A stretch of 64,000 nucleotides of DNA from Oehlia diaphana (lineage: Eukaryota; Glomeromycota; Glomeromycetes; Glomerales; Glomeraceae): the NCBI GenBank assembly GCA_003833135.1, contig QZLH01000369.1, positions 1 to 64,000 on the forward strand, read 5' to 3'. This document shows positions 1 through 12,182 of the stretch, in pieces (position 1 is the first letter of the stretch; each line of letters starts with the position of its first letter). A model generated the notes under the pieces. It saw nothing but the letters and a program-made list of their open reading frames with translations. It was not told where the DNA came from and made no database searches. Made by a program: the position numbers and the translations under genes.

Positions 1-184
1 GACCTGGTTCAACCCCTTCGTAACCCCAATCACCAAAGGTTAAAAAATCCAATTTATCGGATTTATATTTTTCAACATAAGGTTTATCACGGGGTTCAAC
101 CAAATCACCTTTAAAAGCATTCGTGTTTGTCGTTAATAAGGCGACGCATAATATAGCAAGGGTAACATATAAGTATGAACGCAT
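1..184 (-). CDS. purple acid phosphatase-like secreted phosphoesterase, 5' part
   Basis: The minus strand from the ATG at 184 reads 61 residues without a stop and runs off the window edge. The first ~23 residues are a clear signal peptide (MRSYLYVTLAILCVALL then TTNTNA). After a short Lys/Asp-rich stretch comes DFLTFGDWGYEG, which matches the first metal-binding block (GDWG) of tartrate-resistant/purple acid phosphatases. From family knowledge these are secreted or vacuolar di-iron metallophosphoesterases that release phosphate from organic esters. Only the N-terminus is present, so the remaining metal ligands cannot be checked. A different metallophosphoesterase is the main alternative. Confidence 0.7.
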   Translation of the reverse strand, partial: MRSYLYVTLAILCVALLTTNTNAFKGDLVEPRDKPYVEKYKSDKLDFLTFGDWGYEGVEPG

Positions 185-1709
185 TATAATTCAATGTGAA
201 ATAGGCTAATTAACAATTGAATCAAAATCGAGTATCCTTTTATACTTTTTACATTCATTGAAAGTTAACTTATACATTTGTAGATATTAAAATAGGTAGA
301 ATTACTAATTTAAAGTTGAAAATGGAAAATTTATGTTAATGATTTTGCGATTAATAAAACATTTTGTAATCTTTTTTTGTACCATCAAATCAGAAACTAT
401 CCAACAGAATTTAATTACTAAGTTTTCATGAAAGAGCGACATTGAATTTTTTTAAGGTAATATAAATAACGTGTTGGTCCTTTAGAATGTAAATTGATTC
501 CTATATTCGGTTAATTTTATTTTTAAAATTTTTTATAATTAAAAATTTTCGGGTATATCGGGCATTACCAGCTAATGGACAATATCAGGTAATGGAATAT
601 TAGATAACAATGTAACCCTTATCGTTACGTTCAAAAATTTTGTAATCCGAGTTAGGGTTTAAGATAGTTTTAAGCTCATGTTGTTACATAAGTTTGAGCA
701 ACCATGCCAAGTAATTAAATCACGGTAATCATTTCCGTATAAGACTATATTAATCTTTTTTCCGGTAAATCGTTATATTTCATTTTCAAGTACAACAATG
801 AACTTTTAAAATGAAATAACGAAACAACGAAATTTAATTCTGAATTTTTTTTAGGTAATTAAATTTATTTTTTTTACAAAGACATATATATACTTTTGTT
901 CACTCTTCTCAAGAGATTTAGAAATATTGTGGATTCATAATATTCAAAACACCAACATCAGTTGTTGACAAAAGAAAATTACTATTTGAGAGATAATCTA
1001 CATAAATTTCTCGCCTCAAATGGGAATTAATCCCGTATCAAATATTTAACTTACCTTTTAAAGTGATTGTATCCGTAAAGGTTTCGTGATGGAAATGCTT
1101 TATTTGAGTTATTAGATGATCAATTAATAATTAATAATTAATATTATTTAGCGTGAAATCTGAACCAAGGATTTAATACGCGAGATTCTGATGTCGATGA
1201 AAATACACGAATAATGGTCTAGCTTTTATAAGATACGATTACCGAATTTTTTATAAGTATTACCAAATGAATATAGTGGATTAACCGAAGATAACCCATG
1301 GTTAGGACCATCCTTTAACCGAACTATAGATCACAAGGGACAATAGCATAAAGCTTTTGAAATACTGGTAACCGAAAATAGAAATCATTATACAAAGAAA
1401 TGATAAAGGTGTTGTAATAGGTAAATAATTTATTGTTATACGTGAAGATATGATTGCTTTATTATTTTACATCCTCCATTATCTAATTGTTCTATCTTTT
1501 CCTTGAATTAGAGAAAATATTAGAAAAATGAAAAAAAAAATTTCTAATAATAATATTTAAATGGAAATAAAAATTTTTTAAAAAAAAGAATGTTTATTAT
1601 ATATTACAATTACGAAATTATGTTTTTTTTTTATTTTATTTTTTTTTTTTTTTGCCACCCCCAAAAATTAATTCATGTAAATTATTACCTTATTATCACG
1701 AATATCTCA
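185..1709. other. intergenic, no gene seen
   Basis: AT-rich spacer between two minus-strand genes. It should contain the promoter of the phosphatase gene and the 3' end of the F-box gene. Long A/T runs occur at 1527-1670. I see no ORF with coding character. Confidence 0.6.
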
Positions 1710-3239
1710 TTACCAATTTCCCAAATCATATTTCGGAATAATAAAGACATTATAAATTTCTTTTAGTTCTTTGAACTTAAGACGATGATTATTTTTCAAA
1801 CAATTTAATCCCAAAAATCTTAAAGAATTCGTTTTCTTTGTATAATCGATAATATAATCGAAATCTGAATCGTTATATTCTACTGGTTGATTAATAATTA
1901 TAGTTTCCAGTGAGGCTTTACAATTTTTAAATAAATGTTGAAATTTGTCCGTACTAAAAGATCTTTTTGGCTTAAATAATTGACCGATATTAATATATTT
2001 TAACGAAAGAGGTAAATGTGAACCTAATGAATTATAAAATTGATCGATTTCACTATCTTTTAAAACCATATCCGTTAAAGTTAACTTTTCTAAAAAGTTT
2101 AAATGATCTAATAAATTAAATAAATTATTTGATTCATTATATTCTAATTCACTAAAATGAAATTCTACAATATTTGAACATCCTATTGAGATTGATCGAG
2201 GTGCAGCATTTTTTAACACATTAAGATAAAGATATTGTAAAGTGGTGTTATTTCCAAGTGTTTGAACAAGCGTTACTATATTTGAAGAAGATCTTGATGT
2301 TTCTAAATGTAATTTCTTTAAACGGAATTTTGATTTTAAAGAACTTCCAAAAGTGGAACATCTGCAATCTAAAAATTTGAGACTTTCTAAATTAACACAT
2401 TCTGATAAAATATCAAAAATATGATCATTAATAAAGACTCTACAAAGGAAAAGAGAGGTTAAACTATTTATTTGTGATTTCAAAGCTGGTAAAATAATTT
2501 CTTCCCTATAAATCATATCATTAGGTCCATAATATTTGAAATCTTGAAGATTTGGTATAGCGAAAATTATATCTTTCATCGCTTTATTAACAGCCGTTGA
2601 ATCACATTGTCTAAAATCTAAAGATTTAATATCTTTACAAACTGCTGGAAGGAATTTTAAAAGATCCAAAGTATTATTATTACTTTCTTTGATTCGATAA
2701 GAACATTCGTCAAAGAATAAACATGAAAATTTGATAATTCTTGATAAATGAGGAGATTGAGAAAAAATTGTATAATCTGGCATATTTTTTGAAATAATAG
2801 AAAGAGCTTCTAATCTTGAACATTTTCTCATTAAAAGATTACACAAGGCCTTTGTTATCCCATATACCTTCGGATTATTAGGTGAAGAAGTAGATAACTG
2901 ATCTTTAATTTTAATCCATAATTCTACAGCTGACTTTAATCGATTATATTTAAATTCTGTTAAATAACTAGCATAATCGAAAAAAGGTTTTGGTAAATCA
3001 GGAAGAATAATATCTTCTTCTATTAAAGACTTGTCTTCATCCTCTAAACATGAAATATAAGTTTTAATAAGTTTTGCTTCTTTGGATGCCGTGCTAAAAG
3101 GTCGAGCCCATAAATAAGGTATAGCATTTCTGCACCAAGAACGACTCACAAGAATACAAGAATGCAAACATTGTATATCATTTGCTATATTTTGAAATAT
3201 CATGAGAAGACATTCTGTCGGTATGAGAACTGGTGGCAT
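1710..3239 (-). CDS. F-box protein with leucine-rich C-terminal region
   Basis: Single-exon reading frame of 509 residues if it starts at the ATG at 3239 (MPPVLIPTECLLMIF). The frame is open 50 residues further upstream, but that part is translated poly-T/A and is unlikely to be used. Residues ~5-48 look like an F-box (IPTECLLMIFQNI, then LHSCILVSRSWCRNAIPYLW), the segment that binds Skp1 in SCF ubiquitin ligases. The rest has irregular leucine-rich repeats of the type LESLKFLDC and LKKLHLETS, a likely substrate-binding surface. Such F-box/LRR genes form large expanded families in Rhizophagus-like fungi (family knowledge). The target is unknown. Confidence 0.85.
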   Translation of the reverse strand: MPPVLIPTECLLMIFQNIANDIQCLHSCILVSRSWCRNAIPYLWARPFSTASKEAKLIKTYISCLEDEDKSLIEEDIILPDLPKPFFDYASYLTEFKYNRLKSAVELWIKIKDQLSTSSPNNPKVYGITKALCNLLMRKCSRLEALSIISKNMPDYTIFSQSPHLSRIIKFSCLFFDECSYRIKESNNNTLDLLKFLPAVCKDIKSLDFRQCDSTAVNKAMKDIIFAIPNLQDFKYYGPNDMIYREEIILPALKSQINSLTSLFLCRVFINDHIFDILSECVNLESLKFLDCRCSTFGSSLKSKFRLKKLHLETSRSSSNIVTLVQTLGNNTTLQYLYLNVLKNAAPRSISIGCSNIVEFHFSELEYNESNNLFNLLDHLNFLEKLTLTDMVLKDSEIDQFYNSLGSHLPLSLKYINIGQLFKPKRSFSTDKFQHLFKNCKASLETIIINQPVEYNDSDFDYIIDYTKKTNSLRFLGLNCLKNNHRLKFKELKEIYNVFIIPKYDLGNW

Positions 3240-4760
3240 TTTTTTTTGGAAAAAAAAAAAATTTTTTTTTTTTTTGTACGGAGACAAGGGGTATATATAC
3301 TGTATATATACATATATTTTGCTCCAAATATGGAAATTATATACAGTAAGTATTTTTGGATTCCGCGATTCCGGGAGTAAATAAGCCACGCCTAACCTAA
3401 AAAATTTTTTTTTCCCGAACGTATTGTCTACATTATTTGCATTTTGTATTTGTTCATTTTTTTGTTACATCGGTAGCAGTTTAAATTCCGAACTTTTTTT
3501 GGGCTGAAAATATAATTAGCCATTAGACCCATCGGACGCAGTAAATTTATACTAAAACGTCATCAAGTTGCCAAATCTGTGGGCTCTGTGTACCTATTAT
3601 TATTATTTAATATTATTTAATTTTTTTTAAGAATTATCATTATTAAACAATGTGGTGTAATTAAATAAATTCAATTCATTATTCAAAAAATTTCATGATA
3701 TTTTCATCGATGAAAACAATCCCTATTTATTTTATAATATTAAAATTCTGAATAATAATAAATTTGGTAGAAGGAATCATCCTAAGAATTCCGGAATTAA
3801 ACCCGGATTAATCCGATTTGGAAAAAAAATCGGATTTAATTCCGAATTTATTAAACAATTCCAAATTTCAGATCAGGTTTAGAGAAAGTCTGGAAGAATC
3901 CGGATTCATGCCTTACTAAAACGATAAAAACAAGAACAGAAAGGTAAGATTATATATTTGTATATATAACATACTAGTTTTTTTTAACGGTAAATCTGTA
4001 ATAGTAAGCAATTAATGAAATTTGTAAATCATCATATATATCGTATGATTATTTTTCTCGTAATACACGAGCCAAAAACTTCACGTATCTTTGGTGGGCT
4101 CTAGCCTTAAATGGAGTTTAAATCTTACAATCGTATTACCCTTCCATTGATAATAATTTTCTTCTTAAGAAATCTCATAATAATCTATTAACAATTTTGA
4201 TGTCACTTTTTGACTTTTTGACTTTTTGTGGTGTGAAAATATAAGTTTCGCAATGACCATTTAGAATGAATCTTTTTATAATTTTTTTGATATTTTTTTA
4301 ATGATATATTTTCACTCATTATTATTAAATCACGGAATATGTATTTTTAAAAGGTATACCATTTGATAAATATAAACGAATCTAAGTTTCTTAATTTATA
4401 CTCCTCAATGAAAATTATTGGTTAGAATTTTACTTTAGCTTGTGATAAAATGCATAAGATGTTTAACTTTATTTTTTTTTATGTATACTGTATATAGTTT
4501 ATAATCACCAGTTGACTTGCAGTATTACAGTAATTGTCCATTACAAATAGCGTAGTTTTTTTTTTCAAAAGTGATTTTTTTTATTTATTTTTATTTATTA
4601 TTTATTAATTATTTACTTATTGTGTGATACTAATCATACTATATCTTTTAAACTCAAGTCACGTGATTTCGGATCCAGTCCCAATCCCCATGTCCCCATA
4701 AAGCTGTAAAAGCGTAACATTATTTATAGTTTTAGACAATAATAAGATATTTCTCGTCTT

Positions 4761-4812
4761 GGGGAAGCCGTTTGACTTAGGGAAGCCATTTGACTTTAGG
4801 GAAGCCAGTTGA
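4761..4812. repeat. three imperfect direct repeats, GGGAAGCCRTTTGACTT
   Basis: Three consecutive near-identical units of about 18 bp (GGGAAGCCGTTTGACTTA, GGGAAGCCATTTGACTTTA, GGGAAGCCAGTTGA). Their GC content is above that of the surroundings. No function can be assigned. Confidence 0.8.
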
Positions 4813-5749
4813 ATAAATAAAAATAAAATGTCGCATCTTGTCTACGTTGATTATGTAAAGTTTGAACTGAAGGGGTACCATATTTTAATGGATAAGTTGG
4901 AAATACGTACTTTTAACCAGATCGAGTTCTACACTTCTACGGTGAATAAGGAAACTAGCTATATTATTATATATATCGGCACTTCGTATTAATCCTCGCC
5001 GATTCATGAAGACAAATAACTTTTTAATTTGGAAACTTATTGATTGAACACTTCGCTCACATTCGAACGACGTCAATAATGAACAAAGCCGAAAAAAAAT
5101 TTTATTAAGAAAAATTTTAGGTAACTAGAGTATATATTATTTTTTGAAAGGGGATGAATATTATTAATTATTTGAAATATTTATAGCTCATAAGTCGTTT
5201 GATTTACTCTTCTTAAACAGCTTGATAGTAAATTATCATTTAAAATTTTGATGAATATAGTGAAAATTGTTTAATGCATTGTGTTCGTGGGCTTCAATCA
5301 TAATTTATTATCGGCAAGTATAGTCATTGTGATCGAAAATTAGTCGAAAAATTAGTCAAAATATTTTTTTGTGTTAATTGTGAGTGCGACGTGGTGACGT
5401 GGTCCAAGATCTACGAATAATGCTTTATACAAGAATGAGGCATGATAAAATCTTAACAGTCTAAGGAAAAGAACTATTACGTAAGAGGTTGTGACATCAT
5501 TATTTTAAAAGGTGAGAGTTATGACACTGACATGACGAATTTTTTCAAATCATTACGAACGTTTGATACTAAGATTATTAAGAATTTGTTATGAAGAATG
5601 TTCTGGTCTTGGAATATAGAAATGTATCATCATCTCCCGTTAACGTCTTTGAGTAACCATATATTACGCAAAATTTGGACATTACTTAAAAAATATGATG
5701 AAAATGACATTTCTCCGATCTTCTGGAGATTAGGTGTTCAAATTACATC

Positions 5750-5784
5750 ATGATTATGATATGATTATGATATGATTATGATAT
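5750..5784. repeat. 11-bp tandem repeat TGATTATGATA
   Basis: Three head-to-tail copies of TGATTATGATA inside intergenic DNA. Simple minisatellite. Confidence 0.8.
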
Positions 5785-7489
5785 ATATGTATGCAAGTGT
5801 ACGAAATTTGGCTGCACGATTTTAATATTTTTACTATCTAGATCTCTATGCTTTCGCATACTTTAAACAATATACCAGGTAATCGCATGTGCGTGTCTCC
5901 GAACCGCATTATGAATGATGTATAATCGAAATTTTAATTATACATTTTCTTAATTTGTTTGTATTGTTCTTCTTTGGACTCCTTGAAGTGTTTAATGGTA
6001 TAATACTTACTATATATAACAAAACGTAATAACCGAGAATTTTTATGGAAATAATTATAATAATTACCAATCGCTATTATTAGATAGCGATATTCCTATG
6101 GTGTGTTTCATCTTTCGGTCATTAGGAATACTGCGGTGACCAATAAGAATTAATGTTTATTAATTATTACAATATTAAAAATTATTGTTTCACCTCCTGA
6201 CCTCCTGAACGAATAATATTAAAACATTACTGCGTAGCGGCCGAGGATAATAAGCAGGCGTAAATCCTCTTTCAACCGAAAGGATTATTATTAGGATAAT
6301 TACATTAGTAAACATTATTTATTTTGTTAATAATTGGTAGAATGATTGTTTTAATTTTTTTTTTTTTTACAATATTAAATATATATTAATAAATAAATTA
6401 ATTATATGGTAATAATAATAATAATAATAATAGTAACAATTATTATTACTTTTACTGCGTGGTTACACACTAAGTACTTATTGAGTACTATTGACTTACT
6501 TTGTATGGGTTAACTTTTGGTGGATTGCAGATCAAAAATTAAAAATAATACAAACTCTTCTTTTGATTACCTAAAATTGAATAAAACCTGAGACTCGGCG
6601 TTTTTTTGATTGTGGCTTTGCCCCGAGGCTTTAACATTTGGTTTATAAAAATATAAAAATCAATAATTAAAAAAAAATGAAAATTTTACCTTTAACGTAA
6701 ATTAAAGATTCCCGAAAATATTAATATTGATCAAAACTTAATTTCTTAATAAGTAAAGTACATTCAGGATAAACGTTGTACAAATCAATTTGAATGAAAC
6801 CAAGATTATATTTTCCAAACAAGTTTAAAATGAAATTTGAATGAAAATATCGTAAAGGCAAAGTTAGGAACAAATGAAACGCCATACATTTTAAAAATCG
6901 TGTAACATTGTAACATCCCTTTTACATTGTTTCTTTTCTTTTCCTTAAAGATTCATTTTGATTTACCATCATTTAACAAGAAACATTACCTGAAAACGGA
7001 AAGTTATAATTGAAATAATTTTTTTTTTTCAATATGTTGTGTACAATATATTAAATTTGATATATTATTTTAACATAACACATGGATATTTAACTATCCA
7101 ATCCTTATAATTCTCTTTTCATAATAAAAAAATATATTCAATTATGTGTTACTATAAAATGTTTCTAAGAATTTTTTTACTGGTACACTTTTGTTTTTGT
7201 ACGATTAGATTACGTGATAAAAATATATATATAATGAATAAAAATAAAAAAAAATTTTTTTTCAGCTGACCTTTATAAAATTATAAATCCAAAAGAAATT
7301 TCTTTCTTTATTTTTTTTTAAAAATAAAAAAAAAAAAGAGAGAGAAAAAAATCTGAATTTATTTAATCGAATATTTCAAAAGAAAATATATATATGTAAT
7401 ATATTTATATATATTTATTTATACACATTCTCTTATATTATTTCTTCGAACAACTCACAGCTAATGGTTGCTTTATACAAAAAACGTTG

Positions 7490-8070
7490 ATGGAACTATA
7501 TACTCGTCCATTAATCTTTCGCTCTTTAAAGGGTTTACAACTTTTATTCGCTCTTGCATGTCTATCTCTAGGTAATTTAATTCTTTTCAAATCTTTTCAA
7601 TCATTTAAAAGTTTTTAAAATTTTAAAAATTTTAATTTTATTTCGATAAAAAAATATGTAGAAATAACACAAATTGTTGAATCTTCGAAATATACGACGA
7701 TACCATTTAAATACTTTGGAGATTTTAAGTAAGTTGATAAAAAAAATCTTTGGCTTCATAATTATAAAAAATCAATTCATTAAATAAGTCATTTTTTTTA
7801 AAATTTATTAGTAATCTCGGAATGAAGATATTCTTTTATGTTATAATTCCGATAACAATACTTACTGTTGGTAACTATTGTTTTTTTTCAAAGAATTTAA
7901 TATTTTTTTTTTCTATTTGATTCATATTTTAATTATACAAATTTTTTTTCAAATTAAATGATAGGATGGTATTTAATAAATTTTGATTCTTATTGGAGAA
8001 ATCCGTCAGCTTATAGAAATGTAGGAATTGATAGGTAACGATAAATGATAACCATTAAAAAATTTCTTTC

Positions 8071-8101
<31 letters not shown>

Positions 8102-8113
8102 ATTATTTTTAAA

Positions 8114-8151
<38 letters not shown>

Positions 8152-8586
8152 ATTATTACTAAAATTTTTTTAATTTTTTTTAAACAAAATTCATTTAGTT
8201 TTTTAACAATATTATGGGTAGTTTCAGGTATATAAAAAATATAATTCAACAATATATATATATCATTAACTAAAATTAAATGTTCTTCCCTTTTTTTTTT
8301 AGGATTAACAAATATAATTCCAATATATTACGGAATTATGTTAATATGTCCAACGACAATGACATCACTTGATCATATTTATGAAAGACGATTAGTATGT
8401 CAAACATATATAGCGAGTATGTCAATTGGATGGGCTAATGCAGCATTATTTATGGTATCGACATTATTTTCATGGAGATTATCAAAAGAATTAGAATGGA
8501 GAGGTGCAATAACTTCATTTAATAGACAATCTTCTATTAGTCAATTTAGTAGGAGAAACAGTAATCGAACATCATCAATTCCATAA
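7490..8586 (+). CDS. four-TM cluster protein 1 (divergent member)
   Basis: Six exons assembled by hand: 7490-7571, 7662-7728, 7812-7870, 7965-8034, 8199-8227, 8303-8586; phases 1-2-1-2-1; 196 residues. An upstream ATG at ~7463 gives a nine-codon frame ending just before this start. TM1 is residues ~9-27. The loop opens with EITQIVESSKY in place of the usual E-x-x-K-x-x-L-F. TM2 (KIFFYVIIPITILTVG) is in an exon of 59 nt instead of the usual 26-29. TM3 is SFLTILWVVSG. The second loop has C118 and C135 (C-x16-C). TM4 is followed by a Ser/Arg-rich tail. It lacks the INEL-type motif of its neighbours and is the most diverged copy. Function is unknown to me. Intron 4 carries a large T/A palindrome. 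Confidence 0.8.
8070..8153. repeat. tandem T(n)A(n) palindromes in intron 4 of cluster gene 1
   Basis: Two successive blocks, about T12-A20 and T18-A20, each followed by ATTATT-type sequence. Each block is a perfect T-A inverted repeat able to form a hairpin. The second block looks like a duplicate of the first. Confidence 0.8.
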
Positions 8587-9554
8587 TATTAATTGCATAA
8601 ATTCTTTTGATCTAGAAAAATGAACAATCTATAAACGTTTAATTATTATAAATCCGGCATAATATAAAATATATATTTACATATACAGTATATATACATA
8701 TACATATATATATACATATAATATTAGTCGTTACTATTTTTTTTTTTATAATTGTAAATAATAAATCCTTAAATGTATTTCTTGCTTATATTACGTAATA
8801 TGTAATATTAAAAAAAAAAATCATTTTTAAATAAGTTTTTCCATATGTAAGAAATTAGAAGGGAAGGATGTAATACCATTCTTCATACATATTGCATTTT
8901 ACGTCCTACAAATAAAATCAATTTTTTTTTTGTTGTTATCTAATCTACGAGGTAATAACTGAATATATTCTTTGTTTAAAAAAGATGAGAAATTTGAACG
9001 CCCCTGTGTTACATACATATTATATATATATATATATATAAACATTACACTAAAATAACAACATACGATATGTGTTAGATGATAAAAAAAAAAAAGAGTT
9101 TGAATTGAATAAGATAGATAATAAAAAAGGGGGTTATCCAGCGGTTATACTCTTTTATATAAATATCGTTATTTTCATGAATGTATATATTTTTATTTTT
9201 ACAATAAAGTTTTAATTCTAATAATCTTCTAAAATTCCAAATGCATCATAGAAAACTTACTGTGCTATTATCGTTAAGAAATGCATAAAATGCATAATGG
9301 CGCATATACATTTATGACTCACGTGATAACCCATTTTGTTTTTTTTAAAAAGAAAAATTAATTTTTTAATAATTTTTTAATTACGTTCAATATAGTCATA
9401 ATAGCATAAGTGCATAAACACCTTCTAATATATATGCACTCTTCCCCCTTTTAGAATGCACGCCATGTACAATATAGTACCCGAGTTTCTTTTTTACTCC
9501 CTTAATTTTTATTGTATGTACATAAATAGTATTTGATACTATATAGAACGTTTT
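8587..9554. other. intergenic between convergent cluster genes 1 and 2
   Basis: Holds (TA)n tracts near 8680-8720 and 9018-9040 and poly-A runs. It should contain both 3' UTRs. No gene seen. Confidence 0.6.
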
Positions 9555-10723
9555 TTACGGTTCTGTAAAAATTTTACTTTCATTTTCCTGACCATTGTTT
9601 TCACCTTTTTCATCTATTATGATACTTTTCAAAATTTGTCGTACGAAACAACAAGCGCAAATCATAGTTAATAATGAACAAATACCTAAAATCCATAAAC
9701 TAATTAAATTTATAGTATTAATTTTACAAATATTATAAAGTACTGGATATTTATAAGGAAAATTTGATGGGCACATGAATGGTATTTCAACCTACAATAA
9801 ATAAAATGAAAAATTACTCGTTATAAACAGTACGGTATATATATAAAATAAATAATAAAATTCATTTATATTATTATTACCTGCGAATATTATCCAGCAA
9901 AAAGAAAAAAAACTATAAAAGAAAAGAAATGAATTACTTAACTGTTAATATATACAAAATGTATACGAATATTTATTATATTTACATATACAAATATTTA
10001 TTATATTATACGAATATTTATTATATACGTATACAAATATTTATTATATGCATATACAGTCAACTCTCTATAAATGCACCCCCTTGGGACTGGATAAAAG
10101 CGTGCGATTACAAAGGGTATGCATTTATAAAGAGTAAATAATTAGAGGTCATATATACTTGGGACTGAATCAAAGTGTGCATTTAAGAAGGGAATGCACT
10201 TATAATTAGTGCATTTATAGAGAGTTGATTGTACAAATATTTATTTTTTACCTTATTCCCAGAATATACGATTGTAATGATCTTTTATTTACCATAGAAT
10301 AACATACACGTCCAGAAAATACTATAAGATAAGATTCATTTAAGATATTCGTTTGTTATTTTATCGAAAAATAAAATTTTAATATTTACCGATATTTAAA
10401 AATCCAAGAAGAAAATAACTGTTTTACGAAAAAAATCGTTATTAACTAATGAGAAGAATAACGAGAAATAACGAGAATAACTTTTTCTAACATGCGATAA
10501 CTCACGCGAATTCCAAATTAAGATTCTTTAATTGGATATTATACATATTAAATTCAATTAATTTCCATAATCCTAAAAAAAAAACGGAAATTTATCGTAA
10601 AAGTGAACTCGTAAACAATATATCATTATAGGTTAGGTATTTACCAATAATAAAGCATATAATTGTTACAGGGAATTGGATCGAAATCATTAAATTCAAT
10701 ACGGGAGAAAATTTCGAATCCAT
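9555..10723 (-). CDS. four-TM cluster protein 2, last junction irregular
   Basis: Exons by homology to the other copies: 10645-10723, 10506-10572, 10390-10418, 10261-region exon from 10320 down to 10251, 9881-9912, and a last exon ending at 9555. Exons 1-5 join in frame with the family phases and encode TM1 (MISIQFPVTIICFIIG), the loop GLWKLIEFNMY, TM2 and SFFSFCWIIFAG. The last exon encodes VEIPFMCPSNFPYKYP, C-x14-C, TM4 and an acidic tail. Splicing exon 5 to the obvious acceptor (9791) gives an immediate TGA. A read-through of exon 5 with a 42-nt phase-0 intron (donor near 9833, acceptor 9792) would restore the frame. So this is either an altered gene or a recent pseudogene. Intron 4 holds a MITE. 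Confidence 0.6.
10057..10231. mobile_element. 175-bp MITE, pogo/mariner-like ends
   Basis: Terminal inverted repeats of about 23 bp starting CAGTCAACTCTCTATAAATG, with the far end reading as CAATCAACTCTCTATAAATG on the other strand (one mismatch). TA dinucleotides flank both ends (10055-10056, 10232-10233), the target duplication of Tc1/mariner/pogo elements. The interior repeats degraded TIR-like segments (GCATTTATAAAGAG). It has no coding capacity and sits in intron 4 of cluster gene 2. A related copy lies at 15502. Confidence 0.85.
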
Positions 10724-11191
10724 CGTAAATAATAGTGTAATAATTTTACAGAATATTGGATGAAAGAAAAAAAAGAAAAAATTTGTAAACAGTAGAAGAA
10801 ATTTTAAACGATTCCATTTATATCATTCTCAATCAAATGTTTCAAGTTCTTTTTTAGAGTTTGAAGACTTGTTGACTTTTTTTAATATAATAAGTAAAAT
10901 ACAATATCCATAGTTGAACACAAACCGATGATAATGCTTATCTAGGTACGACAAGCGTGGTACAAATGAAAAACATTCAGATACGCGTATCGTAAGTTTC
11001 GGTAATTTAGTGTTTAAGGCTTTGAAATTATAAAATATGTGATAATATGGGATATGGGATCTCCAAGTGATCTCCACAACCTGCCTTCTAAAATTGTCAA
11101 TTATTAATTTATTATTATCTAATATATACAATACAATATATGTTACATATTATGAAAAATTAATCTATTGTTCGCAAAATAATATGATTTG
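10724..11191. other. intergenic, start region of cluster gene 2
   Basis: Spacer between the first exon of gene 2 and the 3' end of gene 3, both minus. A 100-codon open frame at 10829-11131 (-) has no TM or family motif and overlaps the expected promoter, so I do not call it. Confidence 0.55.
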
Positions 11192-12182
11192 TTACTTTTT
11201 TATATTTTTCGATTCTTTATCCACCTTTTCACTTTTTTCTGAATCGTTATCCTCAATACCAAACCCAAACCATTCGTTATATTTAGATTCAGGAATATGC
11301 ATTGCAAAAGTTGCAAGTATAGTACTAATAAACATTAACCACATACAAATTAAATTTGATATTCGTATTTGACATATAAATTGAAGTCTTGGAAATGAAT
11401 ATTTATAATTAGATGGACAAAAAATGGGCACATCTCCTAATTCACCAATTGTTTTATATGTATAAACAACTTTTTTTTTTAATAAATGATGAGTAAATTA
11501 ATTAATAATTTCAATCTTTTTTTTTTTTGATATAAAAAATATAAAATTTATAATCCTTACTTGGAACAATTATCCATAATGATGTTGCTACACTGCGAAA
11601 AGAGATAATTAAGTTAGAAATAATGAAAGTAAAATAAAATAAAATAAATCAAGTAATTACCTAAATTTCCAATTTAATTGTTTTACATTATTGCAACAAC
11701 AACGAAAACCTAAAGTTATCGTCAAAGCTAGATTTTATTGAATTTATTAAATTAATTGAAAATTACAATTATATAATATGCTTTGTTAATAATTATACTT
11801 ACAAATTTGAAAGAGTAAAAGGACAAAATACCTTGTTTTAAATAAATAAAAAAATAAAAAATCAGATGAATTTAATAATAATAAAAATAATAATAATATC
11901 AAATATCTGATTCTACTTACGAATATTCTACCTTTTCATTAATTGGTAAATTATATTCTTTAAATAATATGATTTTCTTGTATTCTATAATAATATCGTG
12001 TAATTTCAATTAGATTTAATTATTTGGTTAAAATAAGAAAGTGTTAATCATATATTCATACCAAGAGCTGGAGTAATAAAAATTAATGGAAATTGAATCA
12101 TTATGATAAAACACACGAAACATATTGTAAAGGCCATTGCTAAATAATTTGGTTGTTTACGTGCGGTTGTATGAGTGGCCAT
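11192..12182 (-). CDS. four-TM cluster protein 3
   Basis: Six exons: 12062-12182, 11921-11984, 11803-11831, 11661-11727, 11561-11592, 11192-11469; sum 591 nt, 196 residues, all GT-AG, phases 1-2-1-2-1. The N-tail MATHTTARKQPNY is cytosolic by prediction. TM1 ~14-39 ends in PALG; the loop is EYKKIILFKEY; TM2 spans exons 3-4 (YFVLLLFQISLTITLG); then a CCC motif and NNVKQLNWKF. TM3 is SVATSLWIIVPIVYTY. The second loop is TIGELGDVPIFCPSNYKY with C122 and C137 (C-x14-C), then RISNLICMW opens TM4, and an acidic/Lys tail follows. Intact by every check I could make. Best reference copy for the family. Confidence 0.85.

Larger units (their letters stand above)
3240..7489. other. 4.2-kb intergenic spacer
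   Basis: AT-rich spacer with no convincing gene. Short ORFs at 3162-3384 (+) and 4885-5076 (-) lack homology signals and coding texture. It holds a threefold short repeat (4761-4812), an 11-bp repeat (5750-5784), a TAA/TAATAA microsatellite near 6411 and CACGTG-type palindromes (for example 4662). Confidence 0.6.

Noticed and set aside
3162..3384. Two plus-strand ORFs of 60-72 codons
   Set aside because: Antisense to the 5' end of the F-box gene and built of translated homopolymers.
10829..11131. Minus ORF of 100 codons upstream of cluster gene 3's 3' end
   Set aside because: No domain, no TM, irregular composition; probably chance.
11067..11372. Plus-strand ORF of 101 codons
   Set aside because: It is antisense to the last exon of cluster gene 3, which has clear family homology.
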